Shown one piece after another: positions 56,523-64,000 of a stretch of 64,000 bases of DNA. This DNA is from an uncultured Selenomonadales bacterium (GTDB taxonomy: Bacteria; Bacillota; Negativicutes; Selenomonadales; Selenomonadaceae), in contig CAMZAX010000005.1 of assembly GCA_947304355.1 (NCBI GenBank), positions 1 through 64,000 of the forward strand. The letters are read 5' to 3'. Both the position numbers and the translations under genes were made by a program. Positions within the stretch are counted from its first letter, which is position 1. Every line of letters starts with the position of its first letter. The notes beneath the pieces are model-generated. The model did not search any database and was not told the origin of the DNA. It worked only from the letters and a program-made list of their open reading frames with translations.

Positions 56523-58731
56523 GCGCGTCACTCTCCTGACTTCGTTCCTCAATCAAGCGGCGATAAGCCCCGTCGTGTTGAATCATTTCGCGGTGGGTGC
56601 CGCGTTCGACGACTTGCCCTTGTTGCAGAACGATAATCTCGTCGCAGTCGCGAATCGTCGACAGGCGGTGCGCAACGATTAGGCACGAACAGCCGCGCCG
56701 CCGAATATTTTCCAACACGGTCTGTTCGGTCATGGGGTCGAGCGCGCTGGTTGCCTCGTCGAGAATCAACAGCGACGGATTGTTGGCAAGGGCGCGGGCA
56801 ATTTCCAAACGTTGACGTTGCCCGCCGCTGAAATTCAAGCCGCCTTCCGAGACTTCCGAATCGTAGCCCTTGTCGAGCATTAAAATATCGTCGTGAATGC
56901 ACGCGTCCTTCGCCGCCTGAATTATATCGCTGCGCCGAACCGAATCGTCGAACAGCGCGAGGTTTTGCGCGACGGTGCCCGTGATTTGAAAAACGTCCTG
57001 GTCGACGGCGGAAATCGAGTTGACGATAACTGCGCGGGGCAGTTCACGCCGAATCACGCCGTCGAAACGAACTTCGCCGCTCCACTCCTCGTAAATGCCC
57101 GTGACGACTTTGGCGACGGTTGACTTGCCCGAACCGCTTGCGCCGACGACCGCCACCCAATGCCCCGGCTCAATGTGCAGGGAAAATTTGCTAATCAACG
57201 GCTTTTCCAGCGGGCTGTAGCCGAAGTCAATGTCCTTAAGCTCCAATTCGCCGTTCAAGCGTTCAATCGGCTGACCTTCGGGAAGTTTTTCGTCGCGGCA
57301 ATTCAAGCTGTCGATTTCGTATTTGCGCACGTCGTCGAGGCGTTGCATTTGCATTTCGGTCGTCTGCAACGTCGAGCCCAAACCCAAAAGTGCGCCGACG
57401 GGTGCCTGGAAACTGCCCATGAGCGATTGGAACGCGGTGAACATGCCCGCCGTCAAAACGCCTTCCATAATCGAGAAGCCGCCGATTGTCATAATCAGTG
57501 CGCCGTTTATGCCGCCGAATAGCGTCGGGATAATCGTCGCGGTCATCTGCCACAGCGCAACGTCTTGCCCGGCTTTGAGGACTTTGGCGCGATAGCCCGC
57601 CCATTTCGCGAAGAAATCGGACTCATTGCCGTTCGCCTTAATCGTTTCAATCATCATCAAGCCGTTCATCGTCGTGCCGTATTCCTTGCCGGCGTCCTGT
57701 TGAATTTTCATATTCATATCGGTGAGGTGTCGACGGAGCGCGAAGAACATGATTATGTTGATACTTGAAAAGAACACGCCGATTAGCGTCAACGTCACGT
57801 GGTATTGGAGCAACAACACCAAATAAAAAATCGCGACGAGGAAATCCAAAATCGCCGTCGCTGCCGGTCCCGACAAGACGCCCGCGATTGATTCGTTGAA
57901 GTTGACGCGCGACGCCACTTCGCCCGCGAAACGCTGATTGAAGAACTGCATGGGCAGGCGGAGCAAATGCCAGAAGAAACTGCTTGAATCGGCGAGCGTC
58001 AATTTTTTCTGCCAGCGCGTGAGGATAACGGCTTGCAACCACGTCATGACGCCGCAGACGACCCAAGAGACCGTCATTGCCAAGCAGAAGTTGAACATCC
58101 AATCGGGGTGCTTTTTTGTCAAAATGTCGTCGAGGAAAATTTGACTGAAGACCGGCGACGCGAGCCCCGGAATTATCATGCCGAGGTTGAGCAGGATGAT
58201 GAATAGCACCGCCCACTTGTCCTGCGCGAGTTTTCTTGCCACGTCCTTGAAAATGTTGTAGCGTTCGCCTTCGGGCTTGAATTCTTCGCCAGGGACGACG
58301 TGCAACGCCACGCCCGTGTAAGACGTGCGGAAGTCAGCCCACTTGACGGTGCGTCTGCCCATCGCGGGGTCGTTGAGATAAACCGTGTCGCCCTTGATGC
58401 CTTCCAAAACGACAAAGTGATTAAATTCCCAGTGAATAATCAGCGGGAACGCCATAACTTCTTTCAAGCGGTCGGCATTCCAGCGATAACCGTTGGCGGT
58501 GCAGCCGCGATTGCGAGCCGCCCGAATCACGCAACTTGCTTTGGAGCCGTCGCGATTGACGCCGCATTCTTGACGCAACTTTTCGAGCGGGAGCCACAAG
58601 CCGTAATGCGACAAAATCATCGACAGCGACGCCGCGCCGCATTCGGTTGCCTCCATCTGCAAAATCGTCGGCACCTTGACGCGCGAATTGCCGAAGCCGA
58701 AGAAATCTTTTATCTTGTCTAAAAAATTCAT
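56515..58731 (-). CDS. NHLM-type ABC exporter with C39 leader peptidase
   Basis: 738 residues: C39 cysteine peptidase (residues 1-140) with Gln25, Cys31 (EATECGAASL), His105 (FNHFVVLEG) and Asp121 (LNDPAMG), so the triad is intact; six membrane helices (about 165-450); ATPase with VGASGSGKSTVAKVV, LNFSGGQRQRLEIARAL and LLILDEATSALD. It cuts GG-type leaders and pumps the freed peptide across the inner membrane. The peptides at 10.0-10.6 and 51.7 kb carry suitable leaders. Its start lies at the edge of a heptad array that also supplies the AGGA ribosome site. Confidence 0.92.
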   Translation of the reverse strand: MNFLDKIKDFFGFGNSRVKVPTILQMEATECGAASLSMILSHYGLWLPLEKLRQECGVNRDGSKASCVIRAARNRGCTANGYRWNADRLKEVMAFPLIIHWEFNHFVVLEGIKGDTVYLNDPAMGRRTVKWADFRTSYTGVALHVVPGEEFKPEGERYNIFKDVARKLAQDKWAVLFIILLNLGMIIPGLASPVFSQIFLDDILTKKHPDWMFNFCLAMTVSWVVCGVMTWLQAVILTRWQKKLTLADSSSFFWHLLRLPMQFFNQRFAGEVASRVNFNESIAGVLSGPAATAILDFLVAIFYLVLLLQYHVTLTLIGVFFSSINIIMFFALRRHLTDMNMKIQQDAGKEYGTTMNGLMMIETIKANGNESDFFAKWAGYRAKVLKAGQDVALWQMTATIIPTLFGGINGALIMTIGGFSIMEGVLTAGMFTAFQSLMGSFQAPVGALLGLGSTLQTTEMQMQRLDDVRKYEIDSLNCRDEKLPEGQPIERLNGELELKDIDFGYSPLEKPLISKFSLHIEPGHWVAVVGASGSGKSTVAKVVTGIYEEWSGEVRFDGVIRRELPRAVIVNSISAVDQDVFQITGTVAQNLALFDDSVRRSDIIQAAKDACIHDDILMLDKGYDSEVSEGGLNFSGGQRQRLEIARALANNPSLLILDEATSALDPMTEQTVLENIRRRGCSCLIVAHRLSTIRDCDEIIVLQQGQVVERGTHREMIQHDGAYRRLIEERSQESDALE

Positions 58732-58771
58732 TCCTAATCCCTACTAGTTCCTAGTTCCTAGTTCCTAGTTC
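58732..58771. repeat. Heptad repeat array, TAGTTCC family, within the export operon
   Basis: On the operon's sense strand: stop TGA of the hlyD gene, then AGGAACT units, then AGTAGGGATTAGG running into the ATG of the C39 ABC gene. The end AGTAGGGATTAGG is identical to that after paaK. Confidence 0.88.
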
Positions 58772-58772
58772 C

Positions 58773-59735
58773 TCATCTGCTCCTAAGCCACTGGCTGAGC
58801 TTGTAGAAAACTTTTTCAATCGGCGGCTTGCGTTCAATGATAATCGAGCCCGTGCAGAACGAGCCCGCCGTTATCGGTTTGTGTTCGCCGACATGCGAAG
58901 TCCACAAGTAGCCCGACTTGTCGTCCGCGTCTTTAACCAGGTCGAAAGTCACTTCCATGAGCGACGAGTTTTGCGCCTGAAAAAGCCACTGCGCGAGCTG
59001 CGCGTTGCCGATGTGTTGCTGAAGACCCTGCGCGGTTATCGGGTATTGCGAAACGGTGCGAACGACGCCGATTAGTGAGCCCGTCTGCGAAACGTCCGCG
59101 CCGTTGGGTGCAAGCTGAATTGTCATGCCGGGTTCGACGCGTTTGCCCTTGTCGAGCGGGATATAGAGCAAGCCCGTCAAGTCGTCGCGGTTTTGCGTCA
59201 TGCGCACGGAACAAATCGGCGTGCCCGCAGTGACGAGCGTCCCGACGTCCACCATGACTTCATCAACAATGCCGTCGTAGTCGCTGTAAATATCTTCCGC
59301 CACGTCCTGTTGATAGCGTTTTGCGTCGTATTGGTAAGCGCGTCCCATTGCGTCGCGGTCGCTGGAGGCGAGCCCCATGCCGTATTGCGCCATGCGCGTG
59401 TCGGCGGATTGTTGAGCCTGTTCCATGTGCGCGATTAAGTCGCCTTTTTTAATCCTCATGCCGGGGCTTATGTAAAGTTGCGCGATTTTCCCGTTGGCGG
59501 TGTGCGAAACGTTCATCAAGCCCGCCGAGTCCATTATAAGACCCATGCCGTCCGCTTTGACCGTGAACGCGCCGTAAATAGACCAAAGCACGACTGCAAA
59601 CAATAAAACCAACACAGCGATTAATCCTATCCAGCTGACAGGCGTCGTGATTGGCAACATTGTATCGAGCTTTTCGGGCGAACGGAGTTTGTCGAGAGCC
59701 TCTTGGCTGAAGATTTGCGAATTCTGCTGTCTCAA
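58773..59735 (-). CDS. HlyD-family secretion protein of the NHLM export system
   Basis: 320 residues: a cytoplasmic start (QIFSQEALDKLRSPEKLDTM, typical for NHLM adaptors), one membrane helix near 35-55, then a lipoyl/barrel-sandwich domain (NGKIAQLYISPGMRIKKGDL) and beta-barrel. The hairpin is short. It links the C39 ABC protein to the outer-membrane duct. TTG start overlaps the stop of the preceding adaptor gene (TTGA), with GGTGGTG upstream. Confidence 0.88.
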   Translation of the reverse strand: MRQQNSQIFSQEALDKLRSPEKLDTMLPITTPVSWIGLIAVLVLLFAVVLWSIYGAFTVKADGMGLIMDSAGLMNVSHTANGKIAQLYISPGMRIKKGDLIAHMEQAQQSADTRMAQYGMGLASSDRDAMGRAYQYDAKRYQQDVAEDIYSDYDGIVDEVMVDVGTLVTAGTPICSVRMTQNRDDLTGLLYIPLDKGKRVEPGMTIQLAPNGADVSQTGSLIGVVRTVSQYPITAQGLQQHIGNAQLAQWLFQAQNSSLMEVTFDLVKDADDKSGYLWTSHVGEHKPITAGSFCTGSIIIERKPPIEKVFYKLSQWLRSR

Positions 59736-60904
59736 GTGTCACCACCGCCAATCAGCGTGACGGTGACTTTCATGCCGTCTTCGAGCCCTTCGGAGGCGGA
59801 CGTGATAACGGTTTCGCCTTCACTCAAGCCCGTGAGAATTTCAATGTATTCGCCGTCGTCCGCGCCCGTCTTGACTATGCGGCGTTCGATTGTGTTTTGC
59901 GGCGTGACGACGAAAACGGCATTGTGATTTGAATCGGTCATTGCGTCGAGCGGGACAGCCAACAGCTTGCGCGAACGCGAAGACCTCAACACTGCGCCGC
60001 TGTAGGCTTGCTGTTCGAGGAGCCCGACGCGGTTGTCGACTTCCCAAACGATTTTGCGGAGCGTCGCGGGTTCGTTCAAAGGCGGCATGATGTCGCGGAC
60101 GTGCACTGAAAAAATTTCGGCGTCGCCGCGATTGCCCGCCGCGTATTCGGTATCGTAAGCCTTGCGCAAAATTTGACTGCTTGTGAAACTCAATTCCGCG
60201 CTGTCGCCGACGGCAAGTCTTTTGGCGTGTTTGTCGTCGATTGGCATGGAAAAGAACAGCCGCGAGAAATTTCCGACCAGAGCGAGCGGCGTGCCCGCTT
60301 GAACATACGCGCCCTGTTGCTTGTACAGAATCAAGATTTCGCCGTCAATGGGAGCAATAACGTCTTGCCGCGCAGATTGAACGAGCAACTGTTCCTTGAC
60401 GGTTTGCGCCTCTTTCAACGCCGCCTCCGTCGCAAAGAACGCAGCTTCCGCCTCGTCGAATTTTTCTTTGGAAGTCGCGTCGCGATCCATCAATCGTTTA
60501 TAGCGGGCGTAGTTGTTGCGGGCGTTGGCGAGCTGCGCTTCCGCTTTGGCGATTGAACTGTCCGCCTGCTGAATCTTTAACGGTATGTCGTCGTTTACCA
60601 GCGAGAAAATCACTTGCCCGCGCCGCACGTTTGAGTTTTTCGAGACGAATATTTGATCGATGCGCCCGTCAATCAGCGCGACGGCGTCCGCCATTTCCTC
60701 CGAGTAAAGGTTGACCGTTTCCATTTCGATTCGCGGGTAGAAGTCGCGCACTTGCACCTTCGCGCCTTGGAGCGGGATTGTTCTATTCGCCATGCGTTCG
60801 GTGATTTGATTTTCGCCCGTTTGATTGAGCCACGCGCCGTAAGCAATCATCACTCCGGAAAACAGTAAGATAAGCACAAGCCCGACCATGTACGATTTTT
60901 TCAT
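59732..60904 (-). CDS. Periplasmic adaptor protein (HlyD/RND-MFP type), first gene of export operon
   Basis: 390 residues: N-terminal membrane anchor or signal (MVGLVLILLFSGVMIAYGAW), biotinyl-lipoyl halves (ALIDGRIDQIFVSKNSNVRR and APIDGEILILYKQQGAYVQ), a helical hairpin between them (about 105-180) and a C-terminal beta-barrel plus membrane-proximal domain. The hairpin is long enough to dock on TolC, which suggests a division of labour with the short NHLM adaptor downstream. Two adaptors in one operon is unusual. Confidence 0.87.
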   Translation of the reverse strand: MKKSYMVGLVLILLFSGVMIAYGAWLNQTGENQITERMANRTIPLQGAKVQVRDFYPRIEMETVNLYSEEMADAVALIDGRIDQIFVSKNSNVRRGQVIFSLVNDDIPLKIQQADSSIAKAEAQLANARNNYARYKRLMDRDATSKEKFDEAEAAFFATEAALKEAQTVKEQLLVQSARQDVIAPIDGEILILYKQQGAYVQAGTPLALVGNFSRLFFSMPIDDKHAKRLAVGDSAELSFTSSQILRKAYDTEYAAGNRGDAEIFSVHVRDIMPPLNEPATLRKIVWEVDNRVGLLEQQAYSGAVLRSSRSRKLLAVPLDAMTDSNHNAVFVVTPQNTIERRIVKTGADDGEYIEILTGLSEGETVITSASEGLEDGMKVTVTLIGGGDT

Positions 60905-60943
60905 GTGGATTAACGACCTCCTTTCGGCGATTATTTCGGGGCA

Positions 60944-60972
60944 AGTATAAAATAATTGGTTTGCACTGTCAA
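60944..60972 (-). promoter_or_regulatory. Promoter of the export operon
   Basis: Minus strand TTGACA (60967-60972), 17-base spacer, TATACT (60944-60949); AAAGGAGG follows before the first ATG. Close to consensus, so strong housekeeping expression is expected. Confidence 0.8.
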
Positions 60973-60984
60973 ACGAGAAATGCC

Positions 60985-61014
60985 TTGTCGCACGCCGCTT
61001 GCACGTGATATAAT
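60985..61014 (+). promoter_or_regulatory. Predicted rfbB-cbiD promoter
   Basis: TTGTCG (60985-60990), 18-base spacer ending TGA, TATAAT (61009-61014). Confidence 0.6.
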
Positions 61015-61044
61015 CGCGAAAAAATTTTTGGGAGGAAAATTTTC

Positions 61045-62064
61045 ATGACAATCATAGTGACGGGCGGCGCGGGCTTTATCGGCGGCAATTTCGTTTATTA
61101 CGAGCTCAAGCACAATCCCGAAGACAAAATCATTTGCTTGGACAAGCTGACTTATGCCGGCAACTTGGAGACGCTTGCCGACGCGCAGGGCAATCCGAAT
61201 TTCAAATTCGTCCGCGCGGACATAGCCGACCGCGGCACCGTGTACAAAATCTTTGAAACCGAAAAACCCGACGTCGTTGTAAATTTCGCGGCGGAAAGTC
61301 ACGTCGACCGCTCAATCGAAGACCCCGAACTTTTCTTGCGCACGAACATAATAGGCACGAGCGTTTTGCTTGACGCCTGCCGCAAATACGGAATCAAACG
61401 CTTTCATCAAGTTTCGACCGACGAAGTGTACGGCGACCTGCCGCTTGACCGCCCCGACTTGTTCTTCACCGAGACGACCAACTTGCACACGTCGAGCCCC
61501 TACTCCGCGAGCAAAGCCGCCGCTGATTTGCTGGTTCAAGCGTATCAGCGCACGTATCAAATCCCCGCGACGATAAGCCGTTGCTCCAACAACTACGGTC
61601 CGTATCACTTCCCCGAAAAGCTGATTCCGCTCATGATTATCAACGCGTTGCACGACAAAAAGTTGCCCGTCTACGGCAAGGGGCTCAACGTCCGCGATTG
61701 GCTTTACGTCGAGGATCACTGCGCGGCGATTGACTTGATTATCAGGTGCGGCACCGTCGGCGAAGTCTACAACATCGGCGGGCACAACGAACGCGCCAAT
61801 ATCGACGTGGTTAAGACGATTCTGCGGATTTTGGGCAAGGGCGACGACTTGATTGAATTCGTCACCGACCGCAAGGGGCACGACCAACGTTACGCCATTG
61901 ACCCGACGAAAATCACCAACGAACTCGGCTGGACGCCGCAAACGAAATTCGACGACGGCATTAAGAAAACCGTCGCGTGGTATCTGGACAATCGCGCTTG
62001 GTGGGAAAAAATTATCAGCGGCGAGTACAAGAACTATTACGCCAAAATGTACGACAATCGCTGA
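61045..62064 (+). CDS. rfbB: dTDP-glucose 4,6-dehydratase
   Basis: Second step of dTDP-rhamnose and related sugar synthesis. 339 residues with the NAD loop VTGGAGFIGGNFVYYEL near residue 5, catalytic STDEVYG near 127, and the SPYSASKAAADLL (YxxxK) motif near 153. Normally it is clustered with rfbA, rfbC and rfbD, but here it is alone, one base before cbiD. Confidence 0.94.
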   Translation: MTIIVTGGAGFIGGNFVYYELKHNPEDKIICLDKLTYAGNLETLADAQGNPNFKFVRADIADRGTVYKIFETEKPDVVVNFAAESHVDRSIEDPELFLRTNIIGTSVLLDACRKYGIKRFHQVSTDEVYGDLPLDRPDLFFTETTNLHTSSPYSASKAAADLLVQAYQRTYQIPATISRCSNNYGPYHFPEKLIPLMIINALHDKKLPVYGKGLNVRDWLYVEDHCAAIDLIIRCGTVGEVYNIGGHNERANIDVVKTILRILGKGDDLIEFVTDRKGHDQRYAIDPTKITNELGWTPQTKFDDGIKKTVAWYLDNRAWWEKIISGEYKNYYAKMYDNR

Positions 62065-62065
62065 T

Positions 62066-63118
62066 ATGAAGAACCTGCGGAGCAGCTACACGACGGGAGC
62101 CTGCGCGGCGGCGGGCGTCAAGGCGGCTTTGATTCTGCTGACGACGGGCACGGTTGTCGAAACGGTTGACATCACTGCGCTGGACGGAACGCCGCTGACA
62201 ATCCCCGTTGCCCGCGTTGAAAAACTTGACGGCGGCGCACGAGCCGAAGTCATAAAATTTTCGGGTGACGACCCCGACATAACCAACGGCGCATCGGTTT
62301 TCACGACGGTGCGCAAAATTTTTGGCAACGATATAATTTTCCGCGCAGGCATCGGCGTCGGTCACGTCACAAAGCCCGGACTGCAACTGCCCGTCGGCGA
62401 ACCCGCAATCAATCCCGCACCCCGTAAGATGATTCAGAGCGTCGCGGCGGAATTCAACGTCGACGGGCTTGAAGTAGAAATCTCAATCCCTGCGGGCGTC
62501 GAGCTTGCCAAACGAACACTCAACCCCGTGCTGGGCGTCGAGGGCGGCTTGTCGATAATCGGCACAACGGGCGTCCTGCGACCCATGAGCGAAGACGCGT
62601 TCAAAAATTCTCTCGTACCGCAAATCGACGTGGCGAAGGCTGCGGGCTTCAGCGAATTAATCTTCGTGCCGGGGAAAATCGGCGAGACCATTGCGCGACG
62701 AATCGGCTTCCCCGAAGGCGCAATAATCCAGACGAGCAACTTTATCGGCTTCATGTTGGAGGCGGCTTCCGAGCGCGACGTTGCCAAAGTGATTTTGTGC
62801 GGACATATCGGCAAGCTTGCGAAGGTTGCGGCGGGCGTCTTCCACACGCACAATCGCGTTGCCGACTGTCGCCTTGAGACGTTGGCGGCTTATGCGGCGG
62901 CTGAAGGTTTGCCCGCGCGCGAAGTTCAAAAAATCCTTGACGCCAACACCGCCGAGGACGCCGCGCAGATTATCGCCGCCAATCATTTGGAGCGCGTCTA
63001 CAAAAAAATCGCGGCGCGTGCAAGCTTGCGAGCCGAGCGTTACGTTTACGGAAAACTGAAGGTCAACACAATCCTCGTCGATTACGCGGGCAAGATTTTG
63101 GGCACCGACAACGATTGA
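62066..63118 (+). CDS. cbiD: Cobalt-precorrin-5B C1-methyltransferase
   Basis: Anaerobic cobalamin pathway enzyme that methylates the corrin ring at C1. 350 residues: RSSYTTGACAAAGVKAAL near residue 4, GVGHVTKPGLQLPVGEPAIN near 94, and the C-terminal CGHIGKLAKVAAGVFHTHNR segment near 252. ATG at 62066 lies one base after the rfbB stop; the ribosome site is weak, suggesting coupling. The other cobalamin genes are not in the window. Confidence 0.93.
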   Translation: MKNLRSSYTTGACAAAGVKAALILLTTGTVVETVDITALDGTPLTIPVARVEKLDGGARAEVIKFSGDDPDITNGASVFTTVRKIFGNDIIFRAGIGVGHVTKPGLQLPVGEPAINPAPRKMIQSVAAEFNVDGLEVEISIPAGVELAKRTLNPVLGVEGGLSIIGTTGVLRPMSEDAFKNSLVPQIDVAKAAGFSELIFVPGKIGETIARRIGFPEGAIIQTSNFIGFMLEAASERDVAKVILCGHIGKLAKVAAGVFHTHNRVADCRLETLAAYAAAEGLPAREVQKILDANTAEDAAQIIAANHLERVYKKIAARASLRAERYVYGKLKVNTILVDYAGKILGTDND

Positions 63119-63120
63119 AT

Positions 63121-63156
63121 AAAAAAAATCCCCGGTCGCTTTGACAGGGGTTTTTA
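63121..63156. terminator. Bidirectional terminator between cbiD and rsmB
   Basis: A8, stem CCCC(g)GTC/GAC(a)GGGG, then T-run. Works for both convergent genes. Confidence 0.75.
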
Positions 63157-64000
63157 TTTTGTCCGAATCAGCTTCGCCACGAAAAATCCGTCTGTGTTCG
63201 TGACGTGCGGCAGGAGCGTTTGCATTTCGACGAGTTGAAAATTTTCGTGCGCCGCCAAAAATTTTTCGACGACGTCTTGATTTTCGCGCTTAAGGATCGT
63301 GCACGTGCTGTAAAGCAAAGTTCCGCCGGGTTTGAGCGTTTTCTCCGCGCCCGACAATATTTCAAACTGCAGGGCGGGCAACGCGTCGACTTCGGCGGGA
63401 TTTTTCTTCCAGCGCAAATCTGCCTTCCGCCGCAACACGCCCAAGCCCGAACACGGCGCGTCGACGAGAACTTTGTCAGCCTGCGCGGGAAATTTGTCGC
63501 CGAGCCTGCGTGCGTCGAGCAAAAGCGGTTCGATAATCGTAATGCCGAGGCGAGCAGCGTTTTGCTTGACGTGATTCAGTTTCCTGTCGTAAATGTCCGC
63601 CGCGACGATTCGCCCGCGATTTTGCATGAGTTCGGCGAGGTGCGTTGACTTGCCGCCGGGTGCCGCGCACGCGTCGATAACGAATTCGCCGGGCTTCGGG
63701 TCAAGCAAGCGCGCCGCCGTCATTGAGCTTTCGTCCTGCACTTGACAGAGCCCGTCGCGCAGTGCTTGAAACTTGTCAAGCGCGCCGTGCCCTTTGCATA
63801 TGACGCCTTCGGGCGCGAATGTCGACGCCTCCGCCTGAAAGCCGAAAGTCCTGAGCGCGTCCAAAATGTTTTCGCGCGTCGTCTTGAGGAAGTTCACGCG
63901 CAGGCAAAGCGGCGGGTCGGTGTTGTCGAAGTCGAGCAGGCGTTTCGTCGCGTCGAGCCCGAATTCTGCCGCGAACAACTTCACGAGCCACAGCGGATGA
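63154..64000 (-). CDS. rsmB: 16S rRNA (cytosine-C5) methyltransferase, 3' part only
   Basis: Cut by the window edge; the frame is open to base 64000 with HPLWLV before the visible LFAAEFG. The SAM domain is complete: DACAAPGGKSTHLAEL, AADIYDRKL, VDAPCSGLG (catalytic Cys) and LLYSTCTI (second Cys). Matches the RsmB/NOP family that methylates 16S rRNA C967 in E. coli. The N-terminal NusB-like region would lie outside. Confidence 0.9.
   Translation of the reverse strand, partial: HPLWLVKLFAAEFGLDATKRLLDFDNTDPPLCLRVNFLKTTRENILDALRTFGFQAEASTFAPEGVICKGHGALDKFQALRDGLCQVQDESSMTAARLLDPKPGEFVIDACAAPGGKSTHLAELMQNRGRIVAADIYDRKLNHVKQNAARLGITIIEPLLLDARRLGDKFPAQADKVLVDAPCSGLGVLRRKADLRWKKNPAEVDALPALQFEILSGAEKTLKPGGTLLYSTCTILKRENQDVVEKFLAAHENFQLVEMQTLLPHVTNTDGFFVAKLIRTK

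Overview
The window looks like chromosome from a diderm Firmicute of the class Negativicutes, probably a Selenomonas-type bacterium. This is inference from content. There is an outer-membrane TolC protein with HlyD adaptors, a cysteine phytase-like enzyme with the HCxxGxGRTT loop known from Selenomonas, flagellin, HtpG, a mannitol PTS, and the order obgE-ispE-GntR-(hicAB)-glmU-DUF1919-prs, all in DNA of moderately high GC. Genes are densely packed on both strands. Several CDS start with TTG behind a good Shine-Dalgarno. I saw no tRNA, rRNA, CRISPR, insertion sequence or prophage.

Layout. 0-6 kb: paaK, a 588-residue repeat protein and iorAB (arylpyruvate/arylacetate metabolism). 6-10 kb: mfd, and divergent from it two small genes for peptides with double-glycine leaders. 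10-15 kb: mannitol genes mtlA-cupin-mtlD with a divergent GntR regulator. 15-22 kb: MATE pump, a short RNase G, carbonic anhydrase, flagellin and a DUF401 permease. 22-26 kb: Tat-exported DUF362 and flavodoxin-like proteins, then a tightly overlapping set encoding an exported phytase-like phosphatase and a transglutaminase-like protein, downstream of a damaged methyltransferase gene with a C9 tract at its start. 26-31 kb: nadK, tlyA, hicAB and dxs. 31-39 kb: ctsR, topB, a superoxide reductase-like protein, and a nuclease-RecQ fusion overlapping a membrane-anchored coiled-coil gene. 39-48 kb: htpG, prs, glmU, a second hicAB, GntR, ispE and obgE. 48-61 kb: glgB, a small sigma factor, a leader-type peptide gene, an unlisted 30-residue hydrophobic peptide gene, and a five-gene peptide export operon. 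61-64 kb: rfbB, cbiD and the 3' part of rsmB.

The most system-like parts are: (1) the export operon hlyD-hlyD-(C39 peptidase ABC)-(NHLM ABC)-tolC, a complete route for cleaving GG leaders and moving peptides across two membranes, with three leader-type peptides in the window but no recognisable modification enzyme; (2) the DUF559-RecQ fusion plus coiled-coil membrane protein, which resembles a two-gene defence module; (3) several families of 7-bp tandem repeats that sit at stop codons, form hairpins, lie next to translation starts, and in one case lie inside iorA; (4) an octamer, CTGCGCGG, present about 49 times by my hand count over both strands, a candidate Chi-like or chromosome-architecture motif.
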